A DNA stretch of 64,000 bases from Paenibacillus_S sp043945595 (GCF_043945595.1 NZ_JBIFNP010000001.1:4898001-4962000), one strand, 5' to 3'. Counted from the stretch's first letter, positions 45,396-55,436 are shown. The notes: generated by a model from the letters alone, not told the origin. Program-made: numbers and translations.

Positions 45396-46691
45396 CTAAT
45401 CCTCCTCCAGCCGCCGTTCCTTCATATGATCCATTTGCAGCGACGTCCCTCTTTCCTTATGGTTGCGGATCAGCGAGGACGGATCGTCCCCCAGCATTCC
45501 CGCCGTCAAGACGGCATGCTCGCCGAATTTATCCCGCAGCGCATCCAGCGCGCGATTCAGCTTCTCCCTGCCCGGCTGCTTCTGATAATCGAACAGATCG
45601 AGCTGAACGGCCGTCTCCTGCTTATCGGACAAATTCTGAAGCGTGATGCCGAGCAGACGGATCGGCATGCCTTCCTTCCAGTGATCGTCGAACAGCTTGC
45701 AGGCCATATGGTAAATATCGTCCATGTTTTCCGTCGGCACGTTCAGCTTGGCCGCCCTCGTAATCGTCTTCATATCCGGATCCCGGATCGTAATCTGCAC
45801 CGTATGCGCCATCAGCTTCTGCCTGCGCAGGCGTCTGCCCACCTGGTCGGCCAAATTCAGGAAGACGCGAAAAATATCGGCCCGTTCCGTCAAATTGGCG
45901 GGCAGCGTGGTCGTATGCCCTATCGATTTGCTCTGCTCCTGCTCCGGATCGACGGGACTGTCGTCCTCCCCGTTAGCCGACCGCTTCAGCACGGCCCCCA
46001 TGATCCCGAACTGCTCCTGCAGCAGCGTATCGCTGGCCTTCGCCAGCTGCCCGAGCGTATGAATGTTGAGCCGTTTCAGCTTTTCGGCCGTCTTATTCCC
46101 GATCCCGTATAGATAGGCGCAGGGCTTATCCCATAGAAGGCGTTGCACATCCCGCTTGCGCAGGACGGAAATCCCGTTCGGCTTCTTCATATCCGACGCC
46201 ATTTTGGCAAGAAGCTTGTTCGGCGCTACTCCTATCGAGCAGGGAAGCTGCAGCTCGGTCCGGATCCGCTGCTGAATCTGCCCGGCGATGTCGAGCGGCG
46301 TCCCGAACTGCTTGGAGCCCGTAATATCCACATAGCACTCGTCAATAGACATAGCCTGAACCAGCGGGGAATAGCTGTAGGCAATTTTCATAAATCTGCG
46401 CGAAAACTGCCTGTACAAATCAAAGTCCGGCTTGATCAGCAGCAGATCCGGACAAAGCTTCATTGCCTGGCTGACGAGCATCCCGGTTTTGATGCCCAGA
46501 GCCCGGGCCGGGTAAGAGCAGGTGACAATAATGCCTTTGCGCAGCTCCACGCTTCCGGCTACCGCTGTCGGTTTGCCTTTATAGATTTCAGGTTCGACCG
46601 CTTCATGAACGGAGCAGTAGAACGCATTCATATCAATATGAAGGATGACCCTTCCCTTAACCGGATAGGCCTCTTGAATATGATTATTCAT
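45396..46691 (-). CDS. dinB: DNA polymerase IV (Y family)
   Basis: About 431 residues from ATG 46689-46691 (MNNHIQEAYPVKGR). Catalytic motifs VILHIDMNAFYCSV and AMSIDECYVDIT (metal Asp and Asp-Glu), SYPARALGIKTGM fingers, GVAPNKLLAKMASDM, HhH YGIGNKTAEKL, and a C-terminal QLDLF clamp-binding motif. Error-prone translesion synthesis. I do not find a clear LexA box in the upstream 200 nt. Coupled to mobB downstream. Confidence 0.95.
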   Translation of the reverse strand: MNNHIQEAYPVKGRVILHIDMNAFYCSVHEAVEPEIYKGKPTAVAGSVELRKGIIVTCSYPARALGIKTGMLVSQAMKLCPDLLLIKPDFDLYRQFSRRFMKIAYSYSPLVQAMSIDECYVDITGSKQFGTPLDIAGQIQQRIRTELQLPCSIGVAPNKLLAKMASDMKKPNGISVLRKRDVQRLLWDKPCAYLYGIGNKTAEKLKRLNIHTLGQLAKASDTLLQEQFGIMGAVLKRSANGEDDSPVDPEQEQSKSIGHTTTLPANLTERADIFRVFLNLADQVGRRLRRQKLMAHTVQITIRDPDMKTITRAAKLNVPTENMDDIYHMACKLFDDHWKEGMPIRLLGITLQNLSDKQETAVQLDLFDYQKQPGREKLNRALDALRDKFGEHAVLTAGMLGDDPSSLIRNHKERGTSLQMDHMKERRLEED

Positions 46692-46849
46692 CCTGTCCAA
46701 GCCCCGCTTTCACCTTGCGGCTCCCAGCAGCATTCGTTTTGTTCGCAGCTGCTCACACTATGTCCAGCATACAATTCCTTCGCGAACAGGGTCAAGCTGT
46801 CCGCCTGTCGAATTTGTTAAAATCGTATCTTTATGCGGAAACATTGTGA

Positions 46850-46855
46850 TATAAT
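46850..46855 (+). promoter_or_regulatory. Probable -10 element of cimA
   Basis: TATAAT within GTGATATAATATT, about 48 nt before the cimA start; no convincing -35. Confidence 0.4.
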
Positions 46856-46902
46856 ATTTAATTATATTTTACGCAAGCTTGTATGAAGTAGGAGGACTAT
46901 CC

Positions 46903-48525
46903 ATGGCGACAAACGTGAAAATATTCGATACTACCCTTCGGGACGGTACCCAAGGCGAAGGCATCAGCTTATCCGTAGAAGACAAGATGAAAATTGCCCG
47001 CAAGCTGGATTCCCTCGGCGTTCATTATATTGAAGGCGGCTGGCCGGGAAGCAATAATAAAGATATTGAATTTTTCACTCGGGTGCCTGAGCTTCAGCTG
47101 AAGCATGCCAAGGTAACGGCCTTCGGAAGCACACGCCGCAAAGATTCTCTGGCCGAGAACGATGTGAACCTGAACCGGATTCTGGAGGTCGGCGTCCCTG
47201 TCGCTACTATCTTCGGAAAGTCATGGGATTTCCACGTCCATCAAGCAATCCAGACGACATTGGAAGAAAATTTGGCCATGATTTACGACTCGGTCCGTTA
47301 TTTGAAAAGCAAAGGCCTTGAAGTCATTTATGACGCCGAGCATTTCTTCGACGGCTATAAGAACAACGCCGAATATGCGCTGCAGACCATCCGCAAAGCC
47401 GAAGAAGCCGGCGCAGACTGGATCGTGCTGTGCGATACGAACGGAGGCTCCCTGCCGCACGAGGTGACGCAAATCGTCACAGTCGTGAAGCAGACCGTCT
47501 CGACGCCGATCGGCATCCATGCGCACAACGACTGTGAGCTTGGCGTGGCGAACAGCCTCGCGGCTGTCGCAGCAGGAGCGACACAGGTGCAGGGAACGAT
47601 TAACGGCTACGGCGAGCGCTGCGGCAATGCGAACCTGTGCTCGATCATTCCAAATCTGCAGCTGAAAATGAACTACAGCTGTATCAGCGCGGAGCAGCTG
47701 CAAAGCTTGGCAAGCGTGGCCCGCTACGTCAGCGAAATTGCCAACATGCATATGCCGATGAACCAGCCTTACGTCGGTTCGGCTGCTTTCGCACACAAAG
47801 GCGGCATTCACGTATCCGCCATTCTGCGCAACTCCAGTACCTACGAGCACATTACGCCGGAGCTGGTCGGCAACAAACAGCGCGTCCTCGTATCCGAATT
47901 GGCCGGACAAAGCAACCTGGTCTTCAAAGCGCAGGAGCTTGGGCTTGATTTCAATAACGATAACCAGCAAACGAAGCAGCTGATTGAGCAAATCAAGGAA
48001 ATGGAGCATCAAGGCTATCAATTCGAAGGAGCCGACGCTTCCTTGGAGCTGCTGATCCGCGATGCTTACGGCAAGCTGGAGGAAGCCTTCACTGTCGATT
48101 CGTTCAAAATTTTGATGTTCAAAAACGAGAATCAGCCGGTCGTTACGGAAGCGATCGTGAAGCTCAACATTAAAGGCGAAACCGTGTATAACGCGGCGGA
48201 AGGAAACGGTCCGGTCAACGCGCTGGATAACGCGCTTCGCAAATGCCTGCAGCGGCATTACCCGGCTCTGCAGAGCATTCACCTCAGCGATTACAAGGTT
48301 CGCGTATTGGATGAGAAAGACACCACCGCGGCTAAAGTACGCGTATTGATCGAATCCAGCGATTTCAAAAATGTATGGAGCACCGTCGGCGTCTCCGACA
48401 ACGTCATCGAAGCGAGCTGGGATGCCCTCGTGGACAGCATCCGCTATGCGCTCCTCGGCAGCAAGCCAAACGCCGAGCATCATGTAGACGAGCAGCGGGA
48501 ACGCGTCGGTCTTGTAAATCATTAA
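46903..48525 (+). CDS. cimA: Citramalate synthase
   Basis: 540 residues. Condenses pyruvate and acetyl-CoA to citramalate for threonine-independent isoleucine synthesis. HMGL-type catalytic start KIFDTTLRDGTQGEG, IEGGWPGSNNKD, IYDAEHFFDGYKNN, metal ligands in GIHAHNDCELGVAN, GTINGYGERCGNANL, and a LeuA-type C-terminal allosteric domain (VNALDNALRKCLQRHYP). These features, and the insert around the active site, favour CimA over LeuA. ATG 46903 follows AGGAGG. Single gene with its own terminator. Confidence 0.94.
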   Translation: MATNVKIFDTTLRDGTQGEGISLSVEDKMKIARKLDSLGVHYIEGGWPGSNNKDIEFFTRVPELQLKHAKVTAFGSTRRKDSLAENDVNLNRILEVGVPVATIFGKSWDFHVHQAIQTTLEENLAMIYDSVRYLKSKGLEVIYDAEHFFDGYKNNAEYALQTIRKAEEAGADWIVLCDTNGGSLPHEVTQIVTVVKQTVSTPIGIHAHNDCELGVANSLAAVAAGATQVQGTINGYGERCGNANLCSIIPNLQLKMNYSCISAEQLQSLASVARYVSEIANMHMPMNQPYVGSAAFAHKGGIHVSAILRNSSTYEHITPELVGNKQRVLVSELAGQSNLVFKAQELGLDFNNDNQQTKQLIEQIKEMEHQGYQFEGADASLELLIRDAYGKLEEAFTVDSFKILMFKNENQPVVTEAIVKLNIKGETVYNAAEGNGPVNALDNALRKCLQRHYPALQSIHLSDYKVRVLDEKDTTAAKVRVLIESSDFKNVWSTVGVSDNVIEASWDALVDSIRYALLGSKPNAEHHVDEQRERVGLVNH

Positions 48526-48532
48526 TTCAGGG

Positions 48533-48574
48533 AAAAAGAGCACCGTTTGCCTTTGGCGCCGGTGCTCTTTTTAT
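48533..48574 (+). terminator. Terminator of cimA
   Basis: AAAAAGAGCACCG pairs with CGGTGCTCTTTTT; also usable for the convergent TlpA-like gene. Confidence 0.85.
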
Positions 48575-48582
48575 ACGATTTT

Positions 48583-49146
48583 TTAGCCTTCGATCAGCAT
48601 CTGGATCCACTTTTCCAATTGATCGGGAGGCAGCACATGAATGACATCCCGCAGTACGCCCTGCTTATCGATCAGGAAGCTTGTCGGCACGAACAAGATG
48701 CGGTACATCTCGGCTGTTTTCCCCTGCTCGTCCAACAGCACAGGGAACGGCAGCGCATATTGCTTTGTGAAGCTTTTCACTTCCTTCAAGCTGTCCCCCT
48801 TGGTCACATTGACGGCATATAGATCGAATTGATCCTTGTGCCGCTCGTAAACCTCCTTCAAGCCAGGCGCTTCCTCATGGCAGGGGCCGCACCAGGAAGC
48901 CCAGAAATTAACCATCAGCGGCTTGTCTCTAAGCCCGCCGACCTGATACGTTCGGCCGTCTAGGCCTTTCAGCGTAAATCCGGGCACCGGCTTATTTCTC
49001 GCCATTTCTGTATGCTGGTCCACACCGGCAGCCGCAGCAGCTGCGGAGACCTTCGAGCTGTCCTCTATCGAAGCGCTTTGATACAGCGCCAAGCCCGCGA
49101 GGAGTAGAGCGATCAGCATGACAGGCGCATTGCGTCTCATCTTCAT
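48583..49146 (-). CDS. TlpA/ResA-like membrane thiol-disulfide oxidoreductase
   Basis: 187 residues from ATG 49144-49146 (MKMRRNAPVMLIALLLAG) with AAAGGGGA upstream. Signal anchor, then a thioredoxin fold: FTLKGLDGRTYQVGG, VNFWASWCGPCHEEAP with the CGPC redox pair, and cis-Pro in FVPTSFLIDK. Extracytoplasmic reductase for cytochrome c maturation or spore functions (ResA/StoA group); which one is not decidable here. Confidence 0.9.
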   Translation of the reverse strand: MKMRRNAPVMLIALLLAGLALYQSASIEDSSKVSAAAAAAGVDQHTEMARNKPVPGFTLKGLDGRTYQVGGLRDKPLMVNFWASWCGPCHEEAPGLKEVYERHKDQFDLYAVNVTKGDSLKEVKSFTKQYALPFPVLLDEQGKTAEMYRILFVPTSFLIDKQGVLRDVIHVLPPDQLEKWIQMLIEG

Positions 49147-49316
49147 TCCCCTTTCCATTCCATGAATCCGTTTCGTATCTTCTCAGTGTATCCAACTCTT
49201 CATTTTTTTAACTCCTTATGCCGGTGCGCGGGATGGAATAGATTGAGAGCATGATCCTCTTCCCTCAGGGGCACATTAGGGATACAACAACTTGCGTCCA
49301 GAGGAGAATTTTAACG

Positions 49317-50622
49317 ATGGAAAAGACCCGAACAAGGAAGCTGAACATCACTTTTGAAAGTGATCTGGACTCCGCTCCTGCGCGTAAACAAAAAACAAAG
49401 CCGGCAGACAAGCAGTCCGGCGGCTCGAAAGGAAAATTATCGGAGTTCATCGCATTGGCTTCGGTGCCGCTGGTGCTTGTCCTGGGAAACTCCATGCTTG
49501 TTCCGATTCTGCCCGACATGCAGGAAAAGCTCGGCATCAGCAAATTTCAAATCTCTTTAGTCATTACGTTATTCTCCGTTACGGCCGGACTGATCATTCC
49601 TGTTTCGGGGTATTTGTCAGACCGCTTCTCCCGTAAAGCCATCATTATACCTTCCTTAATCATTTACGGCGCCGCCGGCGTGCTGGCAGGCTTCGGGGCC
49701 ATTTGGAACTCATACACCGTCATCATTATTGCAAGAGCAATCCAAGGACTGGGCGCAGCTGGAACGGCCCCTATTGCGATGGCATTGGCCGGAGATTTAT
49801 ACTCAGGAGCTACCGAAAGTAAAGCGTTAGGCTTGACCGAGGCTTCCAACGGCACAGGCAAAGTGGTCAGTCCTATTCTCGGCTCCCTGCTTGCCTTATT
49901 GGTCTGGTACGCCGCGTTTTTTGCCTTTCCCGTGTTTTGCCTGCTGGCCCTGTTGGCCGTGATGTTCATGCTGAAGGAGCCTGAGAAAAAACAGCCGGCG
50001 CCCAAGCTGAAGCCGTATCTGAAATCCATCGGCACTATTTTGAAGGAAAAAGGCCGCTGGCTCATTACTTCTTTTTTTGCCGGGTCGCTGGCTTTATTTA
50101 TTTTGTTCGGCGTCTTATTTTATTTATCCGATATACTGGAAGAGCCTCCTTATAGCATCGAAGGCGTTAAGAAGGGCCTCGTCTTAGCTATCCCGCTGCT
50201 CGGACAAGTCATTACGGCCTATACGACCGGGGCGTTAATCAAGAAGAACGGTACCGTGATGCGATGGCTGATGAATATCGGTCTCGCGTTGATGACTGTA
50301 GCTCTTGGGATCTGTATCGGTATTCTCGGAAAAAACCTCTACTTACTAATCGGATTACTTACTTTAAGCAGTATCGGAACCGGCTTGCTGCTGCCCTGCC
50401 TCAATACTATGATCACTGGGGCGGTCGAGAAACAGCAAAGAGGGATGATTACTTCCATTTATAACAGTCTGAGATTTCTTGGCGTTGCGTTCGGTTCCTC
50501 CCTTGTTCAGCTGGATGATGGATATCTCTCACGCTACAGTTTTCATTACGGTTACGGCGCTTTCTTTCATCACATTGGGCTTGGTATTCTTTCTTATTAA
50601 GCCGAAGGGGAAAGTCGGCTGA
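49317..50622 (+). CDS. MFS drug-efflux transporter, frameshifted near the C-terminus
   Basis: Corrected length 434 residues. ATG 49317 (MEKTRTRKLNITFESDLD) behind GAGGAG. A hydrophilic basic head of about 45 residues precedes 12 spans; GYLSDRFSRKAII is the MFS motif A and ARAIQGLGAAGTAPIAM is antiporter motif C-like. The frame breaks after FLGVAFG; expected GGTCC is read GGTTCC at 50493-50498, and removing one T gives PPLFSWMMDISHATV and a last span ending LIKPKGKVG. DHA1-type exporter, substrate unknown. Confidence 0.87.
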
Positions 50623-50699
50623 CGGGAAAACTGCGGATGCAGCCGGGCGAACGCCATTATATAATAGAAGAAACAAATTCCGCTTAAGGAAGATGATGT

Positions 50700-51191
50700 A
50701 TGATAATTGCACGGGCAGTCATCTCACTAGACTGTCTAAATCGGATGGAGAGCTACGGATTGCTTCACCATCCTAATGAAGCATGCGGATTGCTGCTCGG
50801 CAGCACTTCGGTCTTAAACCAAGGAAACGGACAAGCCGAACTCCAAATTGAGCAGTTTATCGGGATTCCTAACATAGCGTCAAATCCGCGGCGTCAGTTT
50901 ATGATGGATCCCGCCGCTGTCCTTACTCACGTAATGGCAGAACAAAGCGGCGCCAGCCATATTGCAGGCATCATGCATACCCATCCGCTTGCCCCGGCCA
51001 TCCCTTCGCAGGAGGATTTGGGCACCGCCTGGCTGCACACTCCAAGCCACTGGATCTTGTCGCTTCGCCGAAAGGATATCCCCGAGTGGGGAATCTTTCA
51101 GTATAGGATTGACGCGGCGGCCGGGAAGCCTTATTATGAGCCGGTTCCGCTTCAAATCAACGGACAGGCGAATAGACGCGCCAAAAAATAA
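50700..51191 (+). CDS. JAMM/MPN+ (Mov34) metallopeptidase domain protein
   Basis: 163 residues. The JAMM zinc site is complete: Glu in NEACGLLLGS, then HTHPLAPAIPSQED (HxHx7SxxD). Such stand-alone bacterial JAB proteins resemble Mec+-type desulfurases or desampylases that cut C-terminal peptides from sulfur carrier proteins (ThiS/MoaD-like). No ThiS or E1-like gene is adjacent, so the substrate is unknown. AAGGAAG precedes ATG 50700. Terminated by a bidirectional hairpin. Confidence 0.88.
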   Translation: MIIARAVISLDCLNRMESYGLLHHPNEACGLLLGSTSVLNQGNGQAELQIEQFIGIPNIASNPRRQFMMDPAAVLTHVMAEQSGASHIAGIMHTHPLAPAIPSQEDLGTAWLHTPSHWILSLRRKDIPEWGIFQYRIDAAAGKPYYEPVPLQINGQANRRAKK

Positions 51192-51230
51192 AGCTTCAGA
51201 CGGGCCGCAGCCTGCTGAAGCTTTTTATTG
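51187..51230. terminator. Bidirectional terminator, JAMM / exonuclease
   Basis: AAAGCTTCAG pairs with CTGAAGCTTT; T and A tracts on both sides. Confidence 0.85.
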
Positions 51231-51965
51231 ATGATGATGGCTCAAATGGGCGTATAGATCGCCCAGCGTATGAATATCCCGCGATTGGATTTCCGGCATG
51301 AATCGGCTCCACAGCTGAGCCGTCATCCGTGCATCCTCCAGCGCATGGTGACGCAGCGTTACATCAACCCCGTACACATCGAGCAGGGTATCCAGGTCGT
51401 AGCTTTTCAAGCGCGGATTCAGCCACTTCCCTATCATCATCGTATCCAGCATCCGGTGGGACAAATTAATCTTCGACGTTTTCCACAACGCAGAGTTCAG
51501 AAAATGCTTATCGTGCCCGGTGCCATGGGCGACAAGCACCTTTTGCTGGACAAATTCCAAAAACTCGCGCAAGCCGTTCAGCAGCTCGGGAGCATTCGCC
51601 GCCATCTCGTTCGTAATTCCTGTCAGCTCCACCACCGTGTCGGGAATGGCCCGCTTAGGATTGACAATGCTGTAAAAGGTTTCGTTTTCTTTGACTGCCG
51701 CTCCCTCAACCGCTATCGCGCCGAAGGAAATGATTTCGTCCCCATTATACGGCGAAAAACCGGTGGTTTCCAAATCGAAAACCACCAGTTCCACCGTCGC
51801 TAAGGGGATATCGTATAATGAGTTTTTCCGCTGCTCCTTCATGATCGATCGAATGAAAGCCATCTGCTGGGCGCTTTGCACATCGAACATCGAAGTTATG
51901 GCAGGAGTCAGGCCACCCATTTTGTACAGATGCCACATTCTACCCGCAGGTCTCATGTCTTTCAT
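51225..51965 (-). CDS. DnaQ-like 3'-5' exonuclease
   Basis: 246 residues. DEDDh exonuclease motifs: VVFDLETTGFSP (Asp, Glu), VAHGTGHDKHFLN (second Asp region), and RHHALEDARMTAQ (His and Asp). The 60-residue N-terminal extension (MKDMRPAGRMWHLYKMGG) is helical. It lies 11 nt after the DUF294 gene and probably shares its mRNA. Proofreading or RNA/DNA trimming; substrate unknown. Confidence 0.9.
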   Translation of the reverse strand: MKDMRPAGRMWHLYKMGGLTPAITSMFDVQSAQQMAFIRSIMKEQRKNSLYDIPLATVELVVFDLETTGFSPYNGDEIISFGAIAVEGAAVKENETFYSIVNPKRAIPDTVVELTGITNEMAANAPELLNGLREFLEFVQQKVLVAHGTGHDKHFLNSALWKTSKINLSHRMLDTMMIGKWLNPRLKSYDLDTLLDVYGVDVTLRHHALEDARMTAQLWSRFMPEIQSRDIHTLGDLYAHLSHHHQ

Positions 51966-51976
51966 CGGATAACCAC

Positions 51977-53056
51977 CTAACCTTTTTCCATCTCTTTGTG
52001 AACGCTTTTCTTCACAAACTTTTGCAAATCGTTGCCGATCCTGAGAGCCAGCTTCAGTTCGCTCGTGCGTTCTTTAGTTAATCTGTCGGCCGTCAGCTTG
52101 CCCCGCGTCGTGTAATAACCGTCCTCCAGCTGAAATGGGGTGAGCGAACGCAGCTTCAATGCAATCGATAAAGCCTCAAGCCAGTCCTGGGCAATCTCTT
52201 CTTCCACCCGGTTTTCTTCCATTAAACGCAGGATTCGCCCCTCCGTAGAGGTTTCCCGGATGCCCGCTTCCACGCTTAACAGACGAACGCCGTTCACGAT
52301 GGGAATATAGGCGCCGTACTTAATGTCAACTCCGCCCGCATCTTCCCCATAGCGCTCCTTGATCAGCTGCCCGAATACGCCAAGCGATATTTTATGATGA
52401 AGTGTATTATGGAGCAGATGCTCCAATACGGCGGGATGCCGTCTGCAGTATTCATACATTTCATCCGTCAGCCGGGAGACTAGCGCAGGCTCGCCGTAGA
52501 GCAGACGCATATCTGCGAAAATGAGAAAATATCGCATATGCTCCCAATGCGGGTCATGCAGCCAGCCGTACATCATTTCTCTGTATTCACTCCAGCTCTT
52601 GCGCCATTTATCGTTCGTACAGATCACTTCGCCCGTGCATGGCGGATAGCCGAGCTTTAGCAGATACTCGCTGATCCTGTCTCCCAACGTCTTAAAATAG
52701 GCTTCTGACTGTCTGGCGAGCTCCGGGTTCTCCGGATCGTCATAAATCAAGCCGTTATCCTGATCGCTCCACAGCGTTTGTTCCTTCCTTCCGCCGCTCC
52801 CGAATAATACGAAAGCATAGGCCGCCGGAGGCACGGCTCCTGTCTCTTGGAGCAGCGAGCGCTCGGCCATTTGAACCGCTTGGGCGATCATCAGATCATG
52901 TGCTTGATTCAATTGACGGTTCCAATCAAGAGAATGGGAAAGAAGGAGACGCCGTTCGAACTCCTCGTGCAGATGATCCCGAAATGCCCTCAGCTGATCC
53001 ACATCCGCAGCCTTGGATATTTCATCCTGAATCACTTCCATCGAGAAACTATCCAT
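51977..53056 (-). CDS. DUF294-type nucleotidyltransferase
   Basis: 359 residues. The GlnD/Pol-beta-like motif FGSGGRKEQTLWSDQDNG (GSxxR..E..SDxD) is intact, followed by the DUF294 C-terminal helical domain (RLLSVEAGIRETSTEGRI). N-terminal helical part without CBS or cNMP domains. In GlnD this fold uridylylates PII; here the partner is unknown. Located between the ammonium transporter gene and an exonuclease gene, all on the minus strand. Confidence 0.88.
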   Translation of the reverse strand: MDSFSMEVIQDEISKAADVDQLRAFRDHLHEEFERRLLLSHSLDWNRQLNQAHDLMIAQAVQMAERSLLQETGAVPPAAYAFVLFGSGGRKEQTLWSDQDNGLIYDDPENPELARQSEAYFKTLGDRISEYLLKLGYPPCTGEVICTNDKWRKSWSEYREMMYGWLHDPHWEHMRYFLIFADMRLLYGEPALVSRLTDEMYEYCRRHPAVLEHLLHNTLHHKISLGVFGQLIKERYGEDAGGVDIKYGAYIPIVNGVRLLSVEAGIRETSTEGRILRLMEENRVEEEIAQDWLEALSIALKLRSLTPFQLEDGYYTTRGKLTADRLTKERTSELKLALRIGNDLQKFVKKSVHKEMEKG

Positions 53057-53110
53057 ACGGGTTCTCCTTCAATCTGTTATTATGGTGTCAATTCTTGAAG
53101 CTCAGGGATT

Positions 53111-54503
53111 TTATACGGTTTGAGTGGTCGCCGAACCGCCTTGAGCTTTTTTCATTTGCTCCGGATATCCGTAAGTGCCATGCTCGGAAAGTGTCCAGAC
53201 CCACGATTTCTTCTTCTTCTGTAACGCGGAGACCGATCGTAATTTTGATCAGACCCAGAATGATGAAGGAAAGAACAAGTACGAAGATGAAAGCTCCGAA
53301 TACGCCCAGCGCTTGCACACCCAATTGCTCCAAGCCGCCGCCGTACAGCAAGCCTGCTTTACCAACACCTACGGTTTCAGCCAACTCCGGTTTAGCGAAA
53401 ATCCCTGTAGACAATGTGCCCCAAATGCCTGCGATACCGTGTACGGAGAAAGCGTAGATCGGATCGTCGATACCTGCTTTTTCAAACCATTGAGCAGTGA
53501 AGAAGGTAATAATACCGGCAAGTGCGCCGATGATAATGGCATCGCGCGGCGATACGAAGGCGCAAGCGGCCGTGATGGCAACCAATGCGGCAAGAACGCC
53601 GTTCAGCATGCTAGGAATATCCGCTTTACCGAAGTACATCCAAGAAACTACCATAGCAGCAACCGCACCTGCCGCAGCGGCAAGATTTGTTGTCAAAGCT
53701 ACATAACCGAAGAAACCGTCGCCTGTTGCGCTAAGCGTAGAACCTGCATTGAAACCGAACCAGCCGATCCAGAGAATAATAACGCCGAGTACCGACAAAA
53801 CTTGGTTGTGACCTGGGATCAAATTAGGCGTTTTATCTTTATTGTATTTCCCGATACGCGGTTTCAGCAAGATTGTCGCTACCAATGCCGCCGTTGCGCC
53901 TTGCAAGTGAACTACCGTGGAACCCGCGAAGTCCTGCATACCCAATTGGCCCAGCCAGCCGCCGCCCCATACCCAGTGAGCAACGACAGGATAAATCAGA
54001 ACCGTGAACAGAATACCGAAGATGAAGTAAACCGGAAGCTTACCGCGTTCTGCGAAGCCGCCCCATGCAATCGCCAGGGATACGCCTGCAAAAGCCAATT
54101 GGAACAAGAACAAGATACCGATTGGAATCGGAGATTCCGCAAAAAGGCTGATCGAGCCTTTAATTTGCTCTTGCGTACCGTCCAGGAAGAAGCCGCCTTC
54201 TCCAACAAAGCTGTTGCCGTCGCCGAACGCTAAGCCGAAACCGATCGCCCAGAAAGCAATGGCGCAAATACCGAACGTAAGAATCGTTTTACCTGCAACG
54301 TGACCCGCATTTTTCATTCTAGTAGATCCCGCTTCCAGAAGCGCAAAGCCCGCTTGCATGAAAATAACCAGGATGGCTGCAAGCATAACCCAGACCGAAT
54401 CAATCGCGCCGGCGAGCTGGGCGGGTGTTTTGTCATCTGCCGCGAACGCCATGGTTGGTAGTAAAGACATGAAACCTGTGGATAGGAGCATTTTCTTAAG
54501 CAT
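53111..54503 (-). CDS. amt: Ammonium transporter, frameshifted at the C-terminus
   Basis: Corrected length 463 residues. ATG 54501-54503 (MLKKMLLSTGFMSLLPTMAFA, signal peptide) behind AAGGAAG. Eleven spans with Amt signatures: AGFALLEAGSTRMKNAGH, DFAGSTVVHLQGATAALV, FGFNAGSTLSATG, FSVHGIAGIWGTLSTG (twin-His). Near the end the expected VGLDLSEHGTYGYPEQM is broken: GGACC is read GGACAC (extra T at 53192, plus strand). The corrected frame ends at 53111 in SATTQTV. No glnK follows. Confidence 0.95.
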
Positions 54504-54562
54504 TGCTGACCACTTCCTTCTTAATGTTAATTTATATAACATGTTTTGAAAATCTTAATGTC

Positions 54563-54591
54563 ATTATATACAGCTTTTTGGTATTTGACAA
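54563..54591 (-). promoter_or_regulatory. SigA promoter of amt
   Basis: Minus strand: -35 TTGTCA (54586-54591), 17-nt spacer, -10 TATAAT (54563-54568), a near-consensus SigA promoter. I could not find a complete TnrA/GlnR box (TGTNAN7TNACA). Confidence 0.75.
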
Positions 54592-54983
54592 TAGGATTTT
54601 CATCAAATAATCGTAAAAAACGAAAAATAACCTTACATTAAATGTGCATAATTCGGTTTTAACCACAATAAAATAGCATTTTGCAGGAAATGCCGTGACG
54701 ATTTCTTACAAATACGCCCAAAATGATTGTGTTTTTATAGATATCCAGCCCCTGCTCACGTCAGGTTCTCCGACACATCATTTCCTATATATAGGGAACG
54801 GAAGAAGAAATCCACAGGCCGTTTGCCATTAAAAGCATAACGTTTGACTGTATGGTTTGATTTCAGTTATCATAAATACTATCGTACGATTTGCGATCAT
54901 ATCATTAGTAGGAAAATGCAGCCCAACGAAGCAGAGTGTTATTTTAAAATTATCTTACATATAAGGGGTGATACCATGGGGAT
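54592..54983. other. AT-rich intergenic region, amt / merR
   Basis: About 390 nt without a supported ORF. It holds a near-palindrome TTCCTATATATAGGGAA (about 54782-54798), a possible merR promoter TTGACT (54844-54849), 18 nt, TATCAT, and ATCGTACGAT just downstream, which may be an operator. Confidence 0.45.
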
Positions 54984-55415
54984 ATGAAACTATACAAAAT
55001 CGGCGAGCTCGCACGCGTCTCGAACGTTAGCCCCAGAACTATCGACTATTACACCAAATTGGGTCTGATCGAGCCTGAAACCCGTTCGGATACGAATTAT
55101 CGTTTATACAGCGATGAAACCTTAACCCGACTGAAACGTATTGAAACAATGAAGAGGGAGAAATATACCTTAGAGGAAATCAAGGCGAGCTTAAGGCAGT
55201 GGAAAAAAGTAGGTCAAGATGAGATTGTGACAGATAAGCTGACATCTTTGCAGATCCATTTGCAGCAGCTGCAAAAGGAAGCCCAGGAGATTCTGCCTTT
55301 TCTTGACAAGCTTAAACCGACTCAAATGAAGAATTTCAACAAACTGCTGACTCCGCATACCGCAGCTTGTATCGAAGCCTTGCTGTTACTACTGGGTAAA
55401 AGTCCCTTATCCTAA
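54984..55415 (+). CDS. MerR-family transcriptional regulator
   Basis: 143 residues. Winged HTH MKLYKIGELARVSNVSPRT, IDYYTKLGLIEPETRSDTNYRLYS, then a long coiled coil (TLEEIKASLRQWKKVGQ). The short effector part has one Cys (HTAACIEALLLLLG), not a typical metal site, so the inducer is unknown. GGGG just before the ATG. It lies immediately upstream of the metallopeptidase gene (21 nt), suggesting cotranscription. Confidence 0.9.
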   Translation: MKLYKIGELARVSNVSPRTIDYYTKLGLIEPETRSDTNYRLYSDETLTRLKRIETMKREKYTLEEIKASLRQWKKVGQDEIVTDKLTSLQIHLQQLQKEAQEILPFLDKLKPTQMKNFNKLLTPHTAACIEALLLLLGKSPLS

Positions 55416-55436
55416 TATAAACGGAGGTCTGCTGCC

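Noticed and set aside
46692..46902. LexA box for dinB or T-box for cimA
   Set aside because: Only half-site-like CGAAC words; no full LexA palindrome and no T-box motif.
47221..48543. 440-codon minus-strand ORF
   Set aside because: Antisense to cimA; shadow of a GC-rich gene.
53175..54233. 352-codon plus-strand ORF
   Set aside because: Antisense to amt; no start signal.
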